Of a stretch of 64,000 nt of DNA, positions 58,923-64,000 are shown one piece after another. The position numbers and the translations under genes were made by a program. Under the pieces are notes generated by a model. The model saw nothing but the letters and a program-made list of their open reading frames with translations, searched no databases and was not told where the DNA came from. Numbering within the stretch: the stretch's first letter is position 1; each line of letters starts with the position of its first letter. The DNA comes from Nocardia rhamnosiphila NBRC 108938 (GTDB lineage Bacteria > Actinomycetota > Actinomycetes > Mycobacteriales > Mycobacteriaceae), in assembly GCF_000720425.1 (NCBI RefSeq), contig NZ_JOAJ01000012.1, positions 1-64,000 on the forward strand. Reading direction: 5' to 3'.

Positions 58923-59510
58923 TCAGAGGGCATTCGGCGTGGTCTTCGCGCGGCCACGCACCTGGAACGCCCCGATGACCTCCACGACGCCCGTGAAGAT
59001 CAACCACCAACCGGCCACCAAGGTCAGGACCGCGACGGAGTTGAACGGCCAGACGATCAACATCCCGCCACCGATCAGCAGCACGATGCCGAAGAAGACG
59101 TTCCAACCGCGCCCGGAGGTGCCCGAGGGCGCGTCGGCGGCGGCGACCAGCACCGCGACGCCGCGGAACATCCAGCCGATGCCGATCCACAGGGCCATCA
59201 GCAGAATTGCATCACCGAGATGGCGTAGCGCGAAGAAACCCAGGATGAACGACAGCACCGCGCTGACGATCAACATGGCCCGCCAGCCGCCGGACACATG
59301 ACCGCCGAACGCGGCGACCAATTGGAAGACGCCCGATACCAGCAGGTAGATACCGAACAGAACGGCCAGGACCACGATCGTCGGACCGGGCCAGACCAGC
59401 ACGATCACACCGACGACCACCGACACCACGCCGATGACCAACATCGCCTGCCACGCGCTGCGGGCCAGTCGATGCAACGGCCCCTCGTACTGCGTATCGC
59501 TGGATGTCAT
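58923..59510 (-). CDS. HdeD-like (DUF308) membrane protein
   Basis: A 195-residue protein with six membrane helices in three hairpins: AMLVIGVVSVVVGVIVLVWPGPTIVVLAVLFG, then ILGFFALRHLGDAILLMALWIGIGW, then LTLVAGWWLIFTGVVEVIGAF in outline. The WP and G-rich turns fit the HdeD acid-resistance family. No enzymatic motif. The first residues MTSSDTQYEGPLHRLARSAWQ are polar. Stand-alone and convergent with the exporter. Confidence 0.9.
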   Translation of the reverse strand: MTSSDTQYEGPLHRLARSAWQAMLVIGVVSVVVGVIVLVWPGPTIVVLAVLFGIYLLVSGVFQLVAAFGGHVSGGWRAMLIVSAVLSFILGFFALRHLGDAILLMALWIGIGWMFRGVAVLVAAADAPSGTSGRGWNVFFGIVLLIGGGMLIVWPFNSVAVLTLVAGWWLIFTGVVEVIGAFQVRGRAKTTPNAL

Positions 59511-59614
59511 GCAGGCATGATATGACGCCATCCGACGATTGCTGATGATTCGCCGGGATCGAAACGCTACGGTGACGACCTAACCGCCACCGGCAGTCCA
59601 CTCACCTGCGAGTC

Positions 59615-60520
59615 CTACCGGCCGGGCGACCGGCGTCCCGGAGCCGGCCGGAGCCGATGGAAGGCCGCCAGCCGCTGCCGGTGGTATTCGAGATCGTCCT
59701 CGTCGTGTCGCACCCCGCGGGCGACGGCGAGGCCGAAGTAGACCGCTTCCCGGCGCAACCGGTGGCGCATGAGCTGGGCGAGCGCGATGTCGTCGAGATC
59801 TCTCGCGGTACCACCCGCGGCGACATAGGCATCGACGAACGCCCGGGCACCGGACAGGTCAGGGCCGAACTCGTCGGCGAACTCGAGCGCGGCCGAGGCC
59901 AGTTCGAGTTCCGGCGGGCCGATCGCGGCCTCGTCCCAATCGATCAGGGCCACCACATGGCCGTCGCGCGACAGCAGATTGCCTTCGTAGTAGTCGCCGT
60001 GCAGTGGCTGCGCACGCGCCGTCGCGGTGAAGGCGGCAAGCCAGCGGTCCAGGTCCGGGTCCGGTAGCTCGGCCGAGGGTGCGCCGTCCAGGCCGATCTC
60101 GAGAAACGAGGGCCGGGGCCGCGGCGGTGGCCGGTGCTCGGCGAGGGCCCGATGGACCCGGGCCAGCAGACCGGCCGCCTCGGTGAACTGGACCCGGTCC
60201 GTGCTATCGGTCCAGCGGCCGTCGACCAGCGGCCACACGGTGACCGGGTGCCCGGCCACCACCTCCACCGTCGATCCGTCCGCGCGGGGCAGCGGCGCCA
60301 CGACCTCCGGTACGGCGCGCGCGGCGGCGGCGATCCCGTGGCACCACTCCATCTCCTGCGGGTCGCGTCGCGGCGATCCGATCCGCACGACCACCTCACC
60401 CACCCGGTATGCGGCCGATTCCTCACCGCCGTGGAGTCGTTCGCTGTCACCTTCGTATCCCCAGGACGCGGCGACCGCGGCCCGGATGTCCTCGGTAAGG
60501 GGCAGATCGATATAGATCAC
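59615..60520 (-). CDS. Aminoglycoside phosphotransferase-like kinase
   Basis: A 301-residue APH-family protein. The N-terminal lobe is RLHGGEESAAYRVGEVVVRIGS; the catalytic loop is LHGDYYEGNLLS (His174 to Asn181) and the metal-binding region IDWDEAAIGPPELELA follows. All core residues are present. Substrates of this family include antibiotics, choline and small alcohols; none can be assigned. Stand-alone on the minus strand, divergent from the phospholipase-D-like gene. Confidence 0.88.
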   Translation of the reverse strand: MIYIDLPLTEDIRAAVAASWGYEGDSERLHGGEESAAYRVGEVVVRIGSPRRDPQEMEWCHGIAAAARAVPEVVAPLPRADGSTVEVVAGHPVTVWPLVDGRWTDSTDRVQFTEAAGLLARVHRALAEHRPPPRPRPSFLEIGLDGAPSAELPDPDLDRWLAAFTATARAQPLHGDYYEGNLLSRDGHVVALIDWDEAAIGPPELELASAALEFADEFGPDLSGARAFVDAYVAAGGTARDLDDIALAQLMRHRLRREAVYFGLAVARGVRHDEDDLEYHRQRLAAFHRLRPAPGRRSPGR

Positions 60521-60805
60521 GGTCCACTACTACCGGGTGGGCGGTCCGGCTCTCGGCTCGGCCCCGGGCCGTACCGGTCCGAGAGCACCCACGACCGGGC
60601 AGCCACTCGGCTCGCCCCGGTGTGATCCCCGTCGGCGGCGATACGTTGCCGAGGTGATCGGGTATCGCCCGCGTAGGTGGATCCGCGCACCTGTGATCAG
60701 CCCAGGGCACCGCGTAGCGGAGGCGGTACCGCCGGTTAAGGTCGGAGCACACCGAGAAAGCGCCCGTGCCGGCGTGGCGCTCGGTGCGCAGGCAGAGGAG
60801 TAATC

Positions 60806-62020
60806 GTGACCAGTACCCGAGACCTACGCGAGCCCGCCGAATCGGCGCCTCGATTCGCGGAGCCCCCCACCGCGGCGGTCCGGATGCGCAGGCGACTGGA
60901 ACGGCTCCTCGGGGTCGCCGCCACCGAGGGGAACGCGCTGGTCGCGCTCCGCAACGGTGACGAGATCTTCCCGGCGATGCTGGATGCCATCCGTGACGCC
61001 GAGCACACCGTCGACATGATGACCTTCGTGTACTGGCAGGGCGATATCGCTCGACAGTTCGCGTACGCGCTCGCCGAACGCGCCGAGGCCGGCCTCCGGG
61101 TACGGCTGCTGCTGGACGGTTTCGGCAGCCGGTCGATCGAGAAAGACCTGCTGACGCTCATGGAACGCGCGGGAGTCCAGGTCGCCTGGTTCCGCAGGCC
61201 GGCGTCGCTGTCTCCGCTCAAGCAGAACCACCGGTGTCACCGCAAAGTGCTGGTCGTCGACGAGCGGACCGCGTTCACCGGTGGGGTCGGTATCGCCGAG
61301 GAGTGGTGCGGCGACGCGCGCAACGAGCACGAATGGCGCGATACCCATGTGCGGATCGAGGGTCCGGCGGTGGACGGCGTCGCGGCCGCCTTCGCGCAGA
61401 ACTGGGCGGAATGCCACGACGCGCTCTTCGACGAGCGGGACCGCTTCGCACCGCAGCAGCATCACGGTTCGGCGATCGTCCAGGTGGTTCGCGGGTCGGC
61501 GAGTCTCGGCTGGCAGGATATGCAGACCCTGCTACGGGTGGTCATCGAATCGGCCGAGCAGCGGCTGCGACTGGCCACGGCCTACTTCGCGCCGGACGCC
61601 TACTTCATCGAACTGCTCTGCGCCGCCGCGCGACGCGGGGTGGAAGTCGAGATCCTGCTGCCCGGCCCGCACACCGACAAACGCGTATGCCAGCTGGCCG
61701 GTCAGAATTTCTACGGCGACCTGCTCGCCTGCGGGGTGAAAATCCTGCAGTACCAGCCGACGATGATGCACGCCAAAGTCATCACGGTCGACAGGATCGC
61801 GGCCCTGGTGGGTTCGACGAACTTCAACCGGCGCTCCCTGGACCACGACGAGGAGATCATGCTCGTGGTCCTGGACGAACAGTTCACCGCGACCCTCGAC
61901 GAGCATTTCGACGCCGACGCGAAGGTCAGCGAACTGATCGAAGAGACACGCTGGCAGCGCCGGTCACTCGCGCAGCGCGTCCGGGAGGCCGCGATGTGGC
62001 CGATCCGCCGATACCTGTGA
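60806..62020 (+). CDS. Phospholipase D-superfamily protein, cardiolipin synthase-like
   Basis: A 404-residue protein with both HKD motifs: His145-x-Lys147-x4-Asp152 in NHRCHRKVLVVDERTAFTGG, and His322-x-Lys324-x4-Asp329 in MMHAKVITVDRIAALVGS, followed by NFNRRS. No N-terminal membrane helices are visible, unlike typical ClsA enzymes, so this may be a soluble ClsB-type synthase or another transphosphatidylase. GTG start behind AGAGGAG. It lies opposite the APH-like gene across a 285-base gap. Confidence 0.9.
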   Translation: MTSTRDLREPAESAPRFAEPPTAAVRMRRRLERLLGVAATEGNALVALRNGDEIFPAMLDAIRDAEHTVDMMTFVYWQGDIARQFAYALAERAEAGLRVRLLLDGFGSRSIEKDLLTLMERAGVQVAWFRRPASLSPLKQNHRCHRKVLVVDERTAFTGGVGIAEEWCGDARNEHEWRDTHVRIEGPAVDGVAAAFAQNWAECHDALFDERDRFAPQQHHGSAIVQVVRGSASLGWQDMQTLLRVVIESAEQRLRLATAYFAPDAYFIELLCAAARRGVEVEILLPGPHTDKRVCQLAGQNFYGDLLACGVKILQYQPTMMHAKVITVDRIAALVGSTNFNRRSLDHDEEIMLVVLDEQFTATLDEHFDADAKVSELIEETRWQRRSLAQRVREAAMWPIRRYL

Positions 62021-62210
62021 CGACCTCCACCAGCGGTTCGGCGGCATAGCCGGAAAACGAAGGCAACGGCTTCGCTTCCGGAACGGACCCGTCGTGGCGA
62101 ACTCCGGACCGGTGTGCGGGCCTCGCCGTCGACGGCACGGCCGGTATCGCACAGCGGGTAGGTCACGAAACGAAGGATCCGGCGCGGACCCGGTCGCTAC
62201 CGGCCGGAAC

Positions 62211-62233
62211 GTTTAGGCTTCGGACGGGGGTTC
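62211..62233 (+). promoter_or_regulatory. Possible SigB/SigF-type promoter
   Basis: GTTT at 62211-62214 and GGGTTC at 62228-62233, with a 13-base spacer, lie about 75 bases before the STAS-domain gene. The pattern resembles stress-sigma promoters (GTTT-n13-17-GGGTA), but the spacer is short and the second box imperfect. A STAS protein under such a promoter would make sense, but the call is weak. Confidence 0.25.
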
Positions 62234-62307
62234 ATGAGTCGGCGTTGAGAGCCCAGGGCCGCTCCCACCAGGATGCGCAACGCGTCTCGAGCCGATTCGA
62301 GTGCACT

Positions 62308-62877
62308 ATGAACCGTTCCTATACCCGCCGCCCGCCGCCTTTCTCCTCCGCACCCTGGCGGTCGCCTCGTGATCAATTGAGTTTCCGGATCCGCCGCCGC
62401 GGGGATATCGTCCTGCTGGCCGTACGTGGGCAGGCGGATGCCTTCACGCTGGCGCTGTGGCGGCAGCAGGTGCGTGCCGCCGCGGATACGGTGACCGCGT
62501 CCAAGGGCGCGCTCGTCGTCGATGCCACCCGGCTCGATTTCCTGTCGGTGCGCAGCCTCGCCGCGCTGTCCGACGAGGCGCACGAGTACCGGCGCGACGG
62601 GATCGAGATCTTCCTGGTCACCGCCGAGCCGGCCATCGCCCGGATAGCCCGCGCCGATACCCGCACCGCGTTGCTACCGGTGCGTTCGACCGTGGTGAGC
62701 GCGCTGACCGCCGTTCATCTCCGGGACCGGACACCGGAGGTGGTTTCGGCGGACGGCGCGCTACGCGACGGAGCGGGCCCGCGGGGTTCCGACGAGCGCG
62801 TCACCGCCGGAAACGCGCCCCCGGGGTCAGCGCCGCACCTCGGAGGGCAGCGGGTGGTCGAGGTCCAGCGCCGGTAG
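62308..62877 (+). CDS. STAS-domain protein (anti-sigma-factor antagonist-like)
   Basis: A 189-residue protein with an N-terminal basic region and a STAS domain at about 25-115: FRIRRRGDIVLLAVRGQADAFTLALW, ALVVDATRLDFLSVRSLAAL and the FLVTAEPAIARI end. The usual DSSG phosphorylation motif is degenerate: the aligned positions read Ser80-Val-Arg-Ser83, so the normal kinase-controlled site may be lost. The last 20-30 residues run over a decayed gene on the other strand. A role in sigma-factor or phosphorelay control is inferred. Confidence 0.8.
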   Translation: MNRSYTRRPPPFSSAPWRSPRDQLSFRIRRRGDIVLLAVRGQADAFTLALWRQQVRAAADTVTASKGALVVDATRLDFLSVRSLAALSDEAHEYRRDGIEIFLVTAEPAIARIARADTRTALLPVRSTVVSALTAVHLRDRTPEVVSADGALRDGAGPRGSDERVTAGNAPPGSAPHLGGQRVVEVQRR

Positions 62878-63101
62878 TCCGTCGATGCTGGCCCCTTGTC
62901 CCCGGTGATCCGGCGCGCGTACTTCTCGTCGGGTTGCCGGGCGTGGTGTGCGTCCAGTACCGGCCGTTCGTCGACGAATTCGTAATACGGGACGGAGTAC
63001 CCGCACGAATCGGCGATACGGTCGACGGCGACCACGATCGCCGCCTGCGCTTCGATGAACTGCCGCAGCGGCCCGTCCAGATGCGAAAACTCCTTGGCCA
63101 T
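62827..63101 (-). pseudogene. Decayed PPOX-fold (pyridoxamine 5'-phosphate oxidase-like) gene
   Basis: On the minus strand, an ATG at 63101 gives MAKEFSHLDGPLRQFIEAQ, then VAVDRIADSCGYSVPYYEFVDERPVLDAHH, RQPDEKYARRI, and, after a one-base frame change near 62890, SIDGLPALDLDHPLPSEVRR ending at 62827. The first and last parts look like the ends of the PPOX-family proteins that close with SIDGLPAL; the central cofactor-binding part of about 80 residues is missing. With the deletion and frameshift it cannot be functional. Its 3' end overlaps the STAS gene. Confidence 0.6.
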
Positions 63102-63268
63102 GACTTCCTCACCGTCGATGGGCCGTGCTCTCAGCGTATCGATGACACCGGCGGCCACGAGGTGAGAAACCTCTCGGTCACGACCACGCCCCGGGCAGCG
63201 GGCGCCGAGCGGATGGTCCACGGTGCCGTAGCGGCCGGCGGCGCGGCACCCGATCGGATCGGCTTCGA

Positions 63269-64000
63269 TCACCCGCGCATTCTGCGGGCCACCCGGTCAC
63301 GCTCCTCGGCTATCGCGCGGCGGCGGGCGATCATGGCCTCGGCCGGCGAGCCACCGCCGACGATCGCGTGGTGCACCGCTTCGATGTCCTCGATACCTTC
63401 TCGCGCGCCCACCCCCGCCGCAGGCGTGATGGCGTGGTCCGCGTCGCCGACCAGGATCACCGGGGCCACCGGTGCCGCCGCGGTCGCGAATGCCACATTG
63501 CGCGCGTTGGATACATGGACCTGTTCGGTGGCCGCGACCAGCGTCGCGGCCAGTTCCCGCACGGAGCGGGGCGCCGCCTCCACCACCGCGGCGGCCCAGT
63601 TCCGCACCGGCACGATCCCGGTATCGCCGACCGGCAGCGGTTCCCGTTCGATGCGCAGGAACCACAGCGCCGCATCGGCGCCCGGCCGCCAGATATGGCC
63701 GAAGGTGGCCGCCGCGCGGGTGCCGGAGGCCGACTCGGCATCGAAGTGCAGGACGAACGGGTCGGTGGGGCATTCGACAGGGGTCGCGGTCATTCCGTAG
63801 ACCACCACATCTCCCGCGTACTCCGGGGTCCGGCCGGGTTCGGTGCCCGCGCGCGCCACCGAATCGATACCGTCGGCACCGATCACCAGATCTCGCGCGG
63901 TCACGGTGCGGTCGCCGATACGCAGGGTGGTGTGCCCGGTGGTGGCGTCGACCACGACCTCGGCGACCGGGCTGCCGTAACTGATCTCGGCGCCCGCGTG
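63269..64000 (-). CDS. FAD-dependent monooxygenase (C-terminal 243 residues; runs off right edge)
   Basis: The frame is open to the window edge, and the N-terminal FAD-binding motif is outside. The part present has LVIGADGIDSVARAG (the DG motif) and VILVGDADHAITPAAGVGAREGIEDIEAVHHAI (the GD motif with the downstream helix), so it is a class A FAD monooxygenase of the kynurenine 3-monooxygenase/salicylate hydroxylase type. The GD motif reads GDADHAITP, with PAAGVGAREG replacing the common PxGGQGxN. Substrate unknown. Confidence 0.85.
   Translation of the reverse strand, partial: HAGAEISYGSPVAEVVVDATTGHTTLRIGDRTVTARDLVIGADGIDSVARAGTEPGRTPEYAGDVVVYGMTATPVECPTDPFVLHFDAESASGTRAAATFGHIWRPGADAALWFLRIEREPLPVGDTGIVPVRNWAAAVVEAAPRSVRELAATLVAATEQVHVSNARNVAFATAAAPVAPVILVGDADHAITPAAGVGAREGIEDIEAVHHAIVGGGSPAEAMIARRRAIAEERDRVARRMRG

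Overview
The window is high-GC actinobacterial DNA. GGAGG-type ribosome sites, GTG starts and many ATGA/GTGA overlaps are typical. A Nocardia-like member of the Mycobacteriales is suggested by a LysX-type fused lysyl-PG synthase/lysyl-tRNA synthetase, a DapC-like aminotransferase and an Rv2864c-like penicillin-binding lipoprotein, a DUF3556 membrane protein, and DUF6879/Scr1-type genes. The genus is inferred. No rRNA, tRNA, CRISPR array, insertion sequence or prophage core was recognised.

Layout. 1-5.1 kb (minus): an edge fragment, then a tightly coupled operon of two large membrane proteins, a small membrane protein and a cupredoxin-like lipoprotein, then UppP. 5.3-13 kb: DoxX, HAD hydrolase, DapC-like aminotransferase, penicillin-binding lipoprotein, GNAT, a dienelactone hydrolase remnant, CinA and DUF3556. 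13.4-18 kb: carotenoid cluster of a LitR/CarH-type MerR regulator, crtE, crtI and crtB. 18-23.5 kb: small alarmone synthetase, TetR/DUF308 pair, Ohr peroxidase, DinB protein and a small secreted protein. 23.9-27.3 kb: cysteine-rich winged-helix regulator divergent from a DUF2231/membrane/FolE/oxidoreductase unit. 27.4-31.7 kb (minus): DUF574-type methyltransferase, FAD monooxygenase, CYP157-like P450 and a small protein. 32.2-33.9 kb: overlapping operon ending in DUF6879 and a DUF5753 regulator. 34.8-39.2 kb: an 18-unit IPT/TIG repeat gene broken by two short deletions. 39.5-46.5 kb: small enzymes, decayed gene fragments, and three regulator/effector sets (MerR; MFS-TetR; SDR-TetR). 46.5-52.1 kb: membrane esterase, rhomboid-like protein and LysX. 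52.6-64 kb: TetR/monooxygenase, TetR/hydrolase, MFS exporter, HdeD-like protein, phosphotransferase, phospholipase-D protein, STAS protein, a PPOX-fold remnant and an edge monooxygenase.

How it fits together. Most sets are local regulator-plus-effector units, and many have a clear dyad in the promoter gap; those operators are read directly from the DNA. The carotenoid genes form one co-directional unit that should give GGPP, phytoene and desaturated carotene under a photoreceptor-like repressor. The best candidates for unusual biology are the LitR variant with 11-bp direct repeats, the ExxR-less P450 set, the cysteine-rich regulator controlling FolE, and the disrupted TIG array. Small in-frame gene decay recurs at 10.2, 40.6 and 62.8 kb.
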